NCBI GenBank assembly: GCA_003240855.1
Contig: QFNN01000030.1
Span: 1 to 27,779 of the forward strand
Length of the DNA stretch: 27,779 nt
Reading direction: 5' to 3'
Origin: Sphingomonas sanxanigenens
GTDB lineage: Bacteria > Pseudomonadota > Alphaproteobacteria > Sphingomonadales > Sphingomonadaceae
The position numbers and the translations under genes were made by a program. The notes under the pieces were generated by a model. The model worked only from the letters and a program-made list of their open reading frames with translations. It ran no database searches and had not been told where the DNA came from. Below, piece by piece: positions 6,929 through 14,671 of this stretch (position 1 is its first letter; the number at the start of each line of letters is the position of its first letter).

Positions 6929-7714
6929 TCAGCCGATGGCGCCCGCAGCCAGCGCGACCCCGTCTTTTTCCCGAGCCTCGGGCGGCGTGAAGCGCTCCCA
7001 GCCGCCTGCGTTCAGCCGCTCGATCGGCTGGAAGCGCGTCTTGTAGGCCATGCGCGGTGAGCCATCGACCCAATAGCCGAGATAGACATAGGGCAACCCC
7101 GCGCGCCGCGCGCGAAAGATGTGATCCATGATGATCAGGTTGCCCATGCCGGGGCGCACATCGGCGTCAGGCTCGAAGAAGCTGTAGATCATCGACAGCC
7201 CGTCGCCCTGATGATCGGTCAGGCAGGCGCCGACCAGCCGCCCCTGCCGCCCGTTCTCCGCCGGCTCGCGATATTCCATGACATAGCTGCTCACCGGCGT
7301 CTGCTCGACCATGTCGGCATAGTCCATCTCGTCCATCCCGGCCATGCCGCCGCCGGGATGGCGGGCATCGAGATAGCGGCGGAGCAGGGCGAACTGCTCC
7401 TCGGTCGACCAGGGCCGGCAGGCCGCGACCTCAAGATCGGCATGGCGGCGCAGCAGCTTGCGCTGCGTCGCATTGGGCCGGAACTCATTGGCGAGCACCC
7501 GCACCGAAACGCAGGCCTGGCAATCGACGCAGCTCGGGCGATAGGCGACGCTCTGGCTGCGGCGGAAGCCGATGCGCCCCAGCGCGTCGTTCAGCTCGGA
7601 AGCGTGCGGCCCGCTCAGCTCGGTAAAAACCTTGCGCTCGGTGCGCCCCGGCAAATAGGGGCACGGCGCAGGGCTCGTCACGAAGAAGCGTGGAAATCGA
7701 AACGGCGCGGTCAC
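6929..7714 (-). CDS. bpt: Aspartate/glutamate leucyltransferase (N-degron pathway)
   Basis: A 261-residue bacterial protein-transferase (Bpt; same fold as eukaryotic Ate1). It moves Leu from Leu-tRNA to N-terminal Asp or Glu of proteins, creating a degron read by ClpS and destroyed by ClpAP in the cytoplasm. Family marks: PFRFPRFFVTSPAPCPYLPG at 4-23, RKVFTEL, a Cys cluster SCVDCQAC (C62, C65, C68) that together with C18 resembles the Ate1 metal/Fe-S site, then GMAGMDEMDYADMV, GDGLSMIYSFF, GLPYVYLGYWV and SPRMAYKTRFQP. The start is GTG at 7714, giving exactly the family's N-terminus; the upstream ribosome site is weak. It lies downstream of ilvA on the same strand, 126 bases away behind a hairpin. 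Leu rather than Arg as donor is inferred from the bacterial subfamily. Confidence 0.93.
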   Translation of the reverse strand: MTAPFRFPRFFVTSPAPCPYLPGRTERKVFTELSGPHASELNDALGRIGFRRSQSVAYRPSCVDCQACVSVRVLANEFRPNATQRKLLRRHADLEVAACRPWSTEEQFALLRRYLDARHPGGGMAGMDEMDYADMVEQTPVSSYVMEYREPAENGRQGRLVGACLTDHQGDGLSMIYSFFEPDADVRPGMGNLIIMDHIFRARRAGLPYVYLGYWVDGSPRMAYKTRFQPIERLNAGGWERFTPPEAREKDGVALAAGAIG

Positions 7715-7812
7715 CTGACGTCAAAGCCCCGAATATCGCTCAACAGGAAGATGACTCCCTATGCGCGCGCGATTCAAGGGCGAAAAGCGGGTTTACCATC
7801 AAAGGAGGTTAA

Positions 7813-7832
7813 GAGGCGCGGTTACCGCCCTC
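7813..7832 (-). terminator. Hairpin after ilvA, probable terminator
   Basis: GAGG-c-GCGG at 7813-7821 pairs with CCGC-CCTC at 7825-7832 around a 3-base loop. Read on the minus strand it begins 8 bases after the ilvA stop and is followed by a pyrimidine-rich tail (ttaacctccttt). The T-run is imperfect, so termination may be partial and allow some read-through into bpt. Confidence 0.5.
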
Positions 7833-7840
7833 CGCCGCTC

Positions 7841-9082
7841 TTACGCCAGCTCGACCATGCTCACTTCATAACCCGAATCGCGCAGCGCATCGATCAATCG
7901 GTTGAGATGATCGCGGTCGCGCGTCTCGCATTCGATGTCGGTTATCAGGCCCTTCGCCGGCAGGGTCGTAAAGACGCGCTGGTGATAGACCTCGATGATA
8001 TTCACCTGCTGTTCGTGGAAGATGCGCGCGACATGATAGAGCGCGCCCGGCCGGTCCTGCAGGCGGACGCGCAGCCGCGCCAGCCGGCCCGACCGGGCAA
8101 GATCGCGCAGCAGCACATTGGCGAGCAGCCGCGTGTCGATATTGCCGCCGCACAGCACGATGCCGATCTTGCGCCCCGTGAACCGCCCGGGGTGCGCGAG
8201 CAGCGCGGCAAGCCCCGCCGCGCCCGCGCCTTCGACCACCGTCTTTTCGATCTGCAGCAACAGCGCGACCGCCTTTTCCAGATGCCGCTCGCCGACCAGC
8301 ACGATGTCGTCGGCCAGCCGCTCGACGAACTGCGACGTGATCGCCCCCGGCTGCTTCACGGCGATGCCTTCGGCCAGCGTATCGCCCTCGCAGGGTAGCT
8401 CGATCTGCTTCAGCCGCGCATACATGGACGGGTAAAGCTCGGCCTGGACGCCGACCAGCCCGATGCCGGGCTTCAGCCCGCGCGCCGCAACGCCCATGCC
8501 CGAAAACAGGCCGCCGCCGCCGATCGGGATGATGAGCATGTCGAGATCAGGCGCATCCTCGAGCATTTCGAGCGCGACCGTCCCCTGCCCCGCGATGATG
8601 TGCGGGTGATCGAAGGGCGGCACATAGGTCAGCCCGCGCTCGACCTCCAGCTCGCGCGCATAGGCGTTGGCGGCGTCGAACGTCTCGCCATGGAGGATCA
8701 CGGTCGCGCCGTGGCTTTCGGTCTGCGTCACCTTCACCGTCGGCGTCGGCCGCGGCATCACGATCGTCACGGGGATGCCCAGCCGGTTGCCATGATAGGC
8801 AAGCCCCTGCGCATGATTGCCGGCGGACGCTGCGATCACGCCCTTGGCGCGCTGTTCGACGGGCATCAGCAGCAGGGTGTTGAGCGCCCCGCGCTCCTTG
8901 TAGGCGGCGGTGAACTGGTGATTCTCGAACTTCACCCACACTTCTGCGCCGGTCAGGTTCGAGAGCGTCTGGCTCCTGAAGGTCGGCGTGCGCACCACCG
9001 CGCCCGCAATGCGAGCCGCCGCCGCGCGCACATCGTCGAGCGTTACGGGAAGGGGCGAGTCTGTTTTTGCTGCGGTAGCCAT
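7841..9082 (-). CDS. ilvA: Threonine ammonia-lyase with C-terminal ACT domain
   Basis: A 413-residue PLP enzyme that deaminates L-threonine to 2-oxobutanoate, the entry to isoleucine synthesis. The PLP lysine is K62 in FTAAYKERGALN. The Ser/Asn-binding SAGNHAQGLAYH, the phosphate-holding PIGGGGLFSGMG and GAGAAGLAAL follow in order. Residues from about 335 form one ACT domain (LRVRLQDRPGALYHVARIF, ending YEVSMVELA). Length and single ACT domain fit the shorter threonine ammonia-lyase class rather than the two-ACT E. coli IlvA, so regulation may differ. It is divergent from the dehydrogenase at 9138, with 55 bases between start codons that include a GGTTAACC palindrome at 9122-9129. The enzyme class is certain; biosynthetic versus catabolic role is not decided by sequence. 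Confidence 0.93.
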   Translation of the reverse strand: MATAAKTDSPLPVTLDDVRAAAARIAGAVVRTPTFRSQTLSNLTGAEVWVKFENHQFTAAYKERGALNTLLLMPVEQRAKGVIAASAGNHAQGLAYHGNRLGIPVTIVMPRPTPTVKVTQTESHGATVILHGETFDAANAYARELEVERGLTYVPPFDHPHIIAGQGTVALEMLEDAPDLDMLIIPIGGGGLFSGMGVAARGLKPGIGLVGVQAELYPSMYARLKQIELPCEGDTLAEGIAVKQPGAITSQFVERLADDIVLVGERHLEKAVALLLQIEKTVVEGAGAAGLAALLAHPGRFTGRKIGIVLCGGNIDTRLLANVLLRDLARSGRLARLRVRLQDRPGALYHVARIFHEQQVNIIEVYHQRVFTTLPAKGLITDIECETRDRDHLNRLIDALRDSGYEVSMVELA

Positions 9083-9137
9083 GCCGCGCGCCTAGCGCAT
9101 CTGGCGCTCCGGGGAAACACAGGTTAACCCGCTCGCC

Positions 9138-10004
9138 ATGGCTCGCATCGCATTCATCGGCCTTGGCGTCATGGGCGCCCCCATGGCCCGCCACCTCGCC
9201 GCCGCCGGCAACGATCTCATCGTCTATAACCGCACCCGCGCCAAGGCGGATGCCTGGGTCGCGGCGCATGGCGGCCGGGCGGCGGGCACCCCGGCCGAGG
9301 CCGCAGAGGCCGCAGACGCCGTCATCTCCTGCGTCGGCAATGACGATGATCTGGCGCAGGTCACGCTCGGCCGCGATGGCGCGTTCGGCGCGATGAGGAA
9401 AGGCGCATTGTTCGTCGATCACACCACCGTGTCGGCGCGAATCGCCCGCCAGCTTGCGGTCGAGGCGAAGTCGCGCGACCTGCTCTGCGTGGACGCCCCC
9501 GTTTCGGGGGGGCAGGCCGGCGCGGAAAATGGCAAGCTTTCGATCATGTGCGGCGGGACCGAGGCGGCGATGGCCGCCGCGACGCCGCTGATCGGCGCCT
9601 ATGCGCTGCGCATCGTCCATGTCGGCCCGGCCGGTGCGGGCCAGACGACCAAGATGGTCAACCAGATCGCGATCGCCGGCGTGGTGCAGGGCCTGTCGGA
9701 GGCGCTTCGTTTCGCGCAGGCCGCCGAACTCGATCTCGACAAGGTGTTCGAGGCGGTTTCGGGCGGCGCTGCGTCGAGCTGGCAGATGCTCAACCGTTGG
9801 AAAACGATGGCCGAGGACAGTTTCGACTTCGGCTTCGCGGTCGACTGGATGCGCAAGGATCTCGGCCTCGCCTTCGAGGAAGCGCGCGCCAATGGCGCGA
9901 CGCTGCCCGTCGCCGCGCTGGTCGACCAGTTCTACGCCGACATTCAGGCGATGGGCGGCAACCGGCAGGATACCAGCGCGCTGGTGCGGAGGCTGCCACG
10001 TTGA
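9138..10004 (+). CDS. NAD(P)-dependent beta-hydroxyacid dehydrogenase
   Basis: A 288-residue cytosolic member of the 3-hydroxyisobutyrate dehydrogenase/tartronate semialdehyde reductase family. The Rossmann fingerprint is GLGVMGAPMA at 8-17, and YNRTR at 30-34 suggests NADP preference (Arg after the second strand). The substrate signature DAPVSGGQAGAENGKLSIMCGG (119-140) and catalytic Lys172 in TTKMVNQ are intact. DFGFAVDWMRKDLGLA near 228-243 is the usual cofactor-side helix. The exact substrate cannot be told; succinic semialdehyde/glyoxylate reductase-type activity is equally possible. The ATG has no strong ribosome site. Its TGA overlaps the TTG start of the amidohydrolase gene by three bases, indicating translational coupling in one operon. 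Confidence 0.9.
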   Translation: MARIAFIGLGVMGAPMARHLAAAGNDLIVYNRTRAKADAWVAAHGGRAAGTPAEAAEAADAVISCVGNDDDLAQVTLGRDGAFGAMRKGALFVDHTTVSARIARQLAVEAKSRDLLCVDAPVSGGQAGAENGKLSIMCGGTEAAMAAATPLIGAYALRIVHVGPAGAGQTTKMVNQIAIAGVVQGLSEALRFAQAAELDLDKVFEAVSGGAASSWQMLNRWKTMAEDSFDFGFAVDWMRKDLGLAFEEARANGATLPVAALVDQFYADIQAMGGNRQDTSALVRRLPR

Positions 10005-11641
10005 AATCCTGGCTGCTGGCCGCCTGCGCGCTGCTCGCTTCCCCCGCGCTCGCCGATGGGCTGATCGACAATGTCGACGGCGTCACTCTGGATGAAGTCG
10101 GCCATATCGTCCGGTTCAGCGGCCTGCTCGTCACCCCCGACGGCAAGGTCGCCAGGCTGCTCGATCGCGGGGAGAAGCGCCCCGATCGGCTCGATTTCAA
10201 GCTCGACGCCGGCGGCAAGACGATGATCCCCGGGCTGATCGACGCGCACGGTCATGTCATGGCGCTCGGCTATCAGGCGCTGACGCTCGATCTGTCGGAC
10301 ACCGGTTCGCTGGAAGAGGCGAAGGCGAAGATCGCCGCCTATGCAGCCGCCAACCCCGGCCGTTCGTGGATTCTCGGCAGCGGCTGGAATCAGGAGAAGT
10401 GGAAGCTTGGCCGCTTCCCCACCGCCGCCGATCTCGATGCGATCGTCGCCGACAAGCCGGTGTGGCTCGCGCGCGTCGACGGCCATGCCGGCTGGGCCAA
10501 CAGCCTCGCGCTCAAGGCCGCCGGCGTCACCGCCAGAACGACGACGCCGCCCGGCGGGCGTATCGAAAAGGTCGGCGCGCAGCCTTCCGGCATATTCGTC
10601 GACAACGCGATGAGCCTGATGGAGAAGGTGTTGCCCGCGCCCAATGCGCGCGACCGCGACCTTGCCTTCGCCAAGGCGCAGGCGATCCTGCTCTCCTTCG
10701 GCGTCACCACGACCGAGGATATGGGCGCCAGCATCGAGGACTGGATGACTTTTCGCCGCGCGGGCGACGAAGGCAAGCTCAACATGCGCATCATCGCCTA
10801 CGCCGCCGGCGTCGATGCGATGCAGATGATCGGCGGCCCCGGCCCCACGCCCTGGCTCTATGCCGACCATCTCCGCATGGCTGGCGTAAAGCTGCTCGCG
10901 GACGGCGCACTCGGCTCGCGCGGGGCATGGCTCAAGAAACCTTATGCCGATGCGCCGACGCAGACCGGCCTCGGCTTCATGGACGACGCCAAGCTGCGCA
11001 ACCTGATGAGCCGCGCGGCGATGGACAATTTCCAGGTCGCGGTCCACGCCATCGGCGACGCCGCCAACGCCCAGTTGCTCGGCGCGATCGAGGAATTGTC
11101 CGAGACTTACAAGGGCGATCGGCGCTGGCGCATCGAACATGCCCAGATCGTCGATCCGGCCGACATCGCGCGTTTCGGCAAGAATGGCGTCGTCGCGTCG
11201 ATGCAGCCCGTCCACGAGACGTCGGACCGGCTTATGGCCGAAACGCGGCTTGGGCCTGATCGTCTCACGGGCGCCTATGCCTGGGCGTCTATCCGCGCGA
11301 CGGGCGCGCATCTCGCTTTCGGGTCGGACTTTCCGGTGGAATCGCCCAATCCCTTCCCCGGCATGGCCGCGGCGATCACGCGTGAGGGCGAGGATGGCGA
11401 GCCGCTCGGCGGCTGGCAGCCGCAGGAACGGGTGAGCCGTGAAGTCGCTTTCGCGGGTTATACGACCGAGGCGGCCTATGCAGGCTTCGCCGAGGATCGG
11501 CTGGGCAGGCTCGCGCCCGGCATGCGCGCCGATTTCCTGCTGCTCGACGCCGAGCCGCTCGAACTGCCGCCGGGCGAACTGCGCAGGCTTAAGGTCCGCG
11601 AGACCTGGGTTGGAGGTAAGCGTGTCTATGTTCGGAAATAA
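10001..11641 (+). CDS. Exported amidohydrolase (amidohydrolase_3, YtcJ-like)
   Basis: A 546-residue amidohydrolase-superfamily enzyme with a cleavable signal peptide (KSWLLAACALLASPALA), so it should act in the periplasm. The start is chosen as TTG at 10001 because it gives the signal peptide at once and overlaps the upstream stop as TTGA; longer in-frame extension into the dehydrogenase gene has no support. Metal ligands: HGH at 83-85 in MIPGLIDAHGHV, then VKLLADGALGSRGAWL, VAVHAIGDAAN, RIEHAQIVDP and LAFGSDFPVESPNPF, all typical of the YtcJ branch. The C-terminal GRLAPGMRADFLLLD belongs to the small beta domain. It probably hydrolyses an amide or N-formyl compound; the substrate is unknown. 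Its 3' end overlaps the lipoprotein gene. Confidence 0.9.
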   Translation: MKSWLLAACALLASPALADGLIDNVDGVTLDEVGHIVRFSGLLVTPDGKVARLLDRGEKRPDRLDFKLDAGGKTMIPGLIDAHGHVMALGYQALTLDLSDTGSLEEAKAKIAAYAAANPGRSWILGSGWNQEKWKLGRFPTAADLDAIVADKPVWLARVDGHAGWANSLALKAAGVTARTTTPPGGRIEKVGAQPSGIFVDNAMSLMEKVLPAPNARDRDLAFAKAQAILLSFGVTTTEDMGASIEDWMTFRRAGDEGKLNMRIIAYAAGVDAMQMIGGPGPTPWLYADHLRMAGVKLLADGALGSRGAWLKKPYADAPTQTGLGFMDDAKLRNLMSRAAMDNFQVAVHAIGDAANAQLLGAIEELSETYKGDRRWRIEHAQIVDPADIARFGKNGVVASMQPVHETSDRLMAETRLGPDRLTGAYAWASIRATGAHLAFGSDFPVESPNPFPGMAAAITREGEDGEPLGGWQPQERVSREVAFAGYTTEAAYAGFAEDRLGRLAPGMRADFLLLDAEPLELPPGELRRLKVRETWVGGKRVYVRK

Positions 11642-12473
11642 GGCCGCATTCGCCGCCATCGCGCTGCTCGCGCTGCTGTCCGGCTGCGAGAAGCCCAGCG
11701 TGCGCGGATCGGGCAACGTCTCGGCCGAGAATGTCGATAACAGCGTCATCGACGACGGCAGCGGCAACCTGACCAACAGCAGCGAGCCGCCCCCCGGCGC
11801 CTGGACGATGAAGATCGATTCAGTCGCGCCCGTGGCCATGTACGGCCCGTCCGATACGCAGGTCGATTTCGCGGTGCGCTGCGATCCCAAGGCGCAGACG
11901 ATCATCGTCCAGCGTCCCGGCCCGGGTTCCACCGTGACGATCGGCGCGGGCGGCGGGCAGAGCCAGACCTTCCCGGGGCAGAATATCGACGGCAAGGTCG
12001 ATGCGCGCATCGCGCTCGCCGATCCCTTCCTCAACGTGCTGACCGGGCCTGCCGGGCGGATCAGCGTTTCGGCAGGCGGCGACGCGGTCGAGGTGCCCAC
12101 GGGCCGCGCGATCCGCCGCGTGATCGAGGTCTGCCGCAATCCCGCCGCCGCGCCCGCCAATGGCGCGACGATCGCCGGCAGCGTTCCCTGCGCCGATTGC
12201 GACGGCATTGATGTGACGCTGACCTTCGCGGGCGAGCCCGGCCCCGGCCGCTACCGGCTGGTGCAGGATTTCCGCGGCAAGGGCACGGTCACGCTCGACG
12301 GGCTGGCCAGCGTGACCGACGCGGCGGGCAAGGTGCTGCGCCTCCAGCCCGATACGCAGGGGCCGCCGGTCATGTATATCGAGCGCGTCGGCGCGGATAG
12401 CTGGGTATTCCGCACCACCGACAACAAGCCAAACGACGCGCTCAAGGCCTATCCGCTGTCGCGCCAGCCCTGA
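11622..12473 (+). CDS. Lipoprotein with C-terminal NlpE-like domain
   Basis: A lipoprotein of 281 residues from ATG 11628, or 283 from GTG 11622. GGAGG at 11612-11616 sits 5 bases before the GTG and 11 before the ATG, so the GTG is preferred; either way it overlaps the amidohydrolase stop. The lipobox LLSGC ends at Cys20 (ATG numbering), followed by Glu, which predicts outer-membrane sorting. Residues about 21-180 are an unrecognised Gly/Ser/Asn-rich region with a beta-like stretch. The last 100 residues open with GSVPCADCDGIDVTLTF, matching the CxxC-bearing NlpE (copper-resistance/envelope-stress lipoprotein) domain, and continue YRLVQDF, TVTLDG and VMYIERVG. In E. coli NlpE signals surface and redox stress to Cpx. 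The link to Cpx here is only an analogy. A DsbD-like gene lies immediately convergent. Confidence 0.82.
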   Translation: MSMFGNKAAFAAIALLALLSGCEKPSVRGSGNVSAENVDNSVIDDGSGNLTNSSEPPPGAWTMKIDSVAPVAMYGPSDTQVDFAVRCDPKAQTIIVQRPGPGSTVTIGAGGGQSQTFPGQNIDGKVDARIALADPFLNVLTGPAGRISVSAGGDAVEVPTGRAIRRVIEVCRNPAAAPANGATIAGSVPCADCDGIDVTLTFAGEPGPGRYRLVQDFRGKGTVTLDGLASVTDAAGKVLRLQPDTQGPPVMYIERVGADSWVFRTTDNKPNDALKAYPLSRQP

Positions 12474-12474
12474 A

Positions 12475-12488
12475 GCCCGCTTCCGGGC
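12475..12488 (+). terminator. Small hairpin after the lipoprotein gene
   Basis: GCCCG (12475-12479) pairs with CGGGC (12484-12488) around a CTTC loop directly after the stop codon. There is no T-run, so it may stabilise the 3' end or attenuate rather than terminate fully. Confidence 0.35.
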
Positions 12489-12504
12489 GTCGTCGTTCGC
12501 GGAC

Positions 12505-12535
12505 GATCCTTCAGCAAAGCGCGCGCTGAAGGATC
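12505..12535. terminator. Perfect 11-bp inverted repeat between convergent genes
   Basis: GATCCTTCAGC (12505-12515) and GCTGAAGGATC (12525-12535) form a perfect stem with a 9-base loop. The right arm runs into the stop codon of the dsbD-like gene (12534-12536). It could serve as a bidirectional terminator or 3'-end stabiliser, but neither side has a T-run. Confidence 0.5.
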
Positions 12536-14606
12536 AGGAGGCCAGTCCCGCCAGCAATCCGGGCGTCAGCACCTGCGGCAGCACCTGCGGCTCAGACGCG
12601 CCGGGCGCATAATAGAGGTAGAGCGGTACCCCCGACCGGCCATGCGTCTCGATGAAGCGGCCCAGTTCCGGGTCGCCATCGGTCCAGTCGCCGACGAGCA
12701 CCGCCACCTTCTTCGCCGCAAAGGCCTGCCGGGCGGCCGCGCTGTCGATCGAGACCTTCTCGTTGACCTTGCATGACAGGCACCAGTCGGCCGTGAAATA
12801 GGCAAAGACCGGCCGCCCTTCCGCCCGCAGCGCGGCAAGCCTCGCCTCGCTGAACGCCTCATGCCCGTCGGCCGACGCCGTCTGCGCTGCGGCGGGGGCA
12901 TCGCGCGGCAGCGTCAGCGCGATCGCCAGCCCCGCCGCCAGCGCGGGCAGCAGCACGGGCCAGAGCGGCTTGCCGCCGATCTGCCGCCGTCCCGCCCACC
13001 ACAGTCCAAGCGAGAGGATCAGCGCCGCGACAAGGCCCAGCGTCATCGCGTTGACCCCGGCCTGCCGCCCGAGGATCCAGGCAAGCCCGATGGCGGTCAG
13101 GAACATTGGCACTGAAAGCACGCGCCGGAACAGGTCCATCCACGCCCCCGGCCGGGGCAGCAGCCGCCGCAGCGCCGGCACGAAGCCAAGCAGCAGGAAC
13201 GGCAGCGCCAGCCCGAGCCCGAGCCCGGCGAAGATCGCGATCGCCGCAACCGCCGGCAGCACCAGCGCCGCGCCTAGCGCCACGCCCATGAACGGCCCGG
13301 TGCAGGGCGTGGCGATGAAGGCGGCGAGCGCGCCCGTCCAGAACGCCCCCGCCGCGCCCTTCTTCGCCGCCAGATCTCCGCCGACATTGATGACCCCAAG
13401 CTCGAACAGCCCGGCAAGGTTGAGCGCGATCGCCGTCACCAGCAGCAGCAGCACCGTGATGACGCGCGGATCCTGCAACTGGAACGCCCAGCCCGCCGCG
13501 ATCCCGCCGGCGCGCAGCGCCAGCAATATCCCGCCCAGCACAACGCAGACGAGGATGACGCCGGCGGTATAGGCCAGCCCCTCGCGCCGCGCGGCGTGCT
13601 CATCGACGCCGGCCTTGGCGAGGCTCAGCGCCTTTAGGCTCAGGATCGGAAAGACGCAGGGCATGATGTTGAGCACCAGCCCGCCGAGGATGGCCCCGCC
13701 CAGCGCGATCAGGATCGTCGCGATCATGCCATGCGGCGCGGCGCTTGCTTCGGTCACCGCTATGTCGCCCGCCGCCGGAACGGCGCCTGGCGTCGCGTTG
13801 AGCGAGAGGCCGCTATCCGGCCCGATCGCCAGCACCCCGTCGATGCTGCCGGGCTTCTTCGCGCCCGCCGCCGCTCTGGTCTCGACGATCAGCATATCGC
13901 CCGCCCGCGAGATTTTCTGCGGCGCGGCATAATCGATCGCGTCCAGCGTCTGCGGATAGAAATATGCGTCCTTCGCCGCCGCGCTCGCGGGCAGCGGGAT
14001 CGCGATGCGCAGCTTGTCGCCCGCGCGCTCGAAATGCGCGGCGCTCCCGAGCGGGCGAGGCAGCTTCGCGCGCCAGCCGTCGAACATCGCGCGCCGCGCC
14101 GGCTCCACCGCGCCGTCGCCGACGACGAGGTCGATCGACAGCGTCGCCTTCGCGGGAACGCAGATTTCCTTGGTGCATTCCAGCCAGTCGGCGAGCAGCG
14201 TGATGGGCAGCCGGGTTCCGGGCGCGATCCCCGCCGGGATCTTCAGATCGACAAGCTGGGCATAGTCGCCTTCATAAACATATTGCATCAGCCCGGCGAA
14301 CAGCAGTTGGCCCGGCACCGGATAGCGCAGATCGCCGGCCGCCACGCCGGCAGGCAGCGTCCAGCTCAGCCGCGTCTCGACGCCCGCGTCGCCCGGATTC
14401 TTCCAATAGCCGTGCCAGCCGGGCATGGGCTTCATCGCGAGCGCGAGCGTGACGCTGCTTCCCGCCGCCGGCCGCTCGCTCTCGGCGATCAGCGACGGTG
14501 CGATATGCGGCGCGTCGTCACCCTGCGCGCGGCCCGCCGCAGGCAAGATCGCCAGCAGCAAGGCCGCCATTGCCATGATAACGTAACGCTGGGCTTGCAT
14601 CGGCAT
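12534..14606 (-). CDS. DsbD/ScsB-type thiol:disulfide interchange protein
   Basis: A 690-residue three-domain inner-membrane reductase that carries electrons from cytoplasmic thioredoxin to periplasmic thiol proteins. A signal peptide (about 1-28) leads to a periplasmic N-domain of the ScsB/DsbD type (GWHGYWKNPGDAGVETRL; Cys pair LECTKEIC, C144 and C149). The membrane core of about eight segments has its redox Cys in NIMPCVFPILSLKALS and ATPCTGPFMGVALG. A C-terminal thioredoxin-like domain has WCLSC (C609-x-x-C612). The ATG at 14606 is preferred: it starts just before the signal peptide and AGGA lies 6 bases upstream, whereas the longer form adds 21 non-conserved residues. It is divergent from phoK. 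The N-domain favours the ScsB-like branch, often tied to copper stress, which fits the NlpE-like neighbour. Confidence 0.92.
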   Translation of the reverse strand: MPMQAQRYVIMAMAALLLAILPAAGRAQGDDAPHIAPSLIAESERPAAGSSVTLALAMKPMPGWHGYWKNPGDAGVETRLSWTLPAGVAAGDLRYPVPGQLLFAGLMQYVYEGDYAQLVDLKIPAGIAPGTRLPITLLADWLECTKEICVPAKATLSIDLVVGDGAVEPARRAMFDGWRAKLPRPLGSAAHFERAGDKLRIAIPLPASAAAKDAYFYPQTLDAIDYAAPQKISRAGDMLIVETRAAAGAKKPGSIDGVLAIGPDSGLSLNATPGAVPAAGDIAVTEASAAPHGMIATILIALGGAILGGLVLNIMPCVFPILSLKALSLAKAGVDEHAARREGLAYTAGVILVCVVLGGILLALRAGGIAAGWAFQLQDPRVITVLLLLVTAIALNLAGLFELGVINVGGDLAAKKGAAGAFWTGALAAFIATPCTGPFMGVALGAALVLPAVAAIAIFAGLGLGLALPFLLLGFVPALRRLLPRPGAWMDLFRRVLSVPMFLTAIGLAWILGRQAGVNAMTLGLVAALILSLGLWWAGRRQIGGKPLWPVLLPALAAGLAIALTLPRDAPAAAQTASADGHEAFSEARLAALRAEGRPVFAYFTADWCLSCKVNEKVSIDSAAARQAFAAKKVAVLVGDWTDGDPELGRFIETHGRSGVPLYLYYAPGASEPQVLPQVLTPGLLAGLAS

Positions 14607-14671
14607 CGTCTGTCCTGAAAGGGATTGATCCTCATTGCCGCACGGGGGCGGCCGCCGACAAGGAGACATAT
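14607..14671. promoter_or_regulatory. 65-bp divergent gap between dsbD-like gene and phoK
   Basis: The two start codons face away with only 65 bases between them. This space holds both ribosome binding sites (AGGA on the minus strand at 14613-14616; AGGAG on the plus strand at 14661-14665). Promoters must overlap each other or the opposing leader sequences. No clear -35/-10 pair or pho box was found. Confidence 0.4.

Noticed and set aside
7801..7808. AAAGGAGG, a perfect Shine-Dalgarno sequence on the plus strand
   Set aside because: The only downstream start in reach gives a four-residue frame; the site is better explained as part of the minus-strand terminator tail after ilvA.
9944..12208. 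Minus-strand open frame of about 750 codons opposite the amidohydrolase and lipoprotein genes
   Set aside because: Shadow of two real plus-strand genes; no start context or domain pattern and a low-complexity product.
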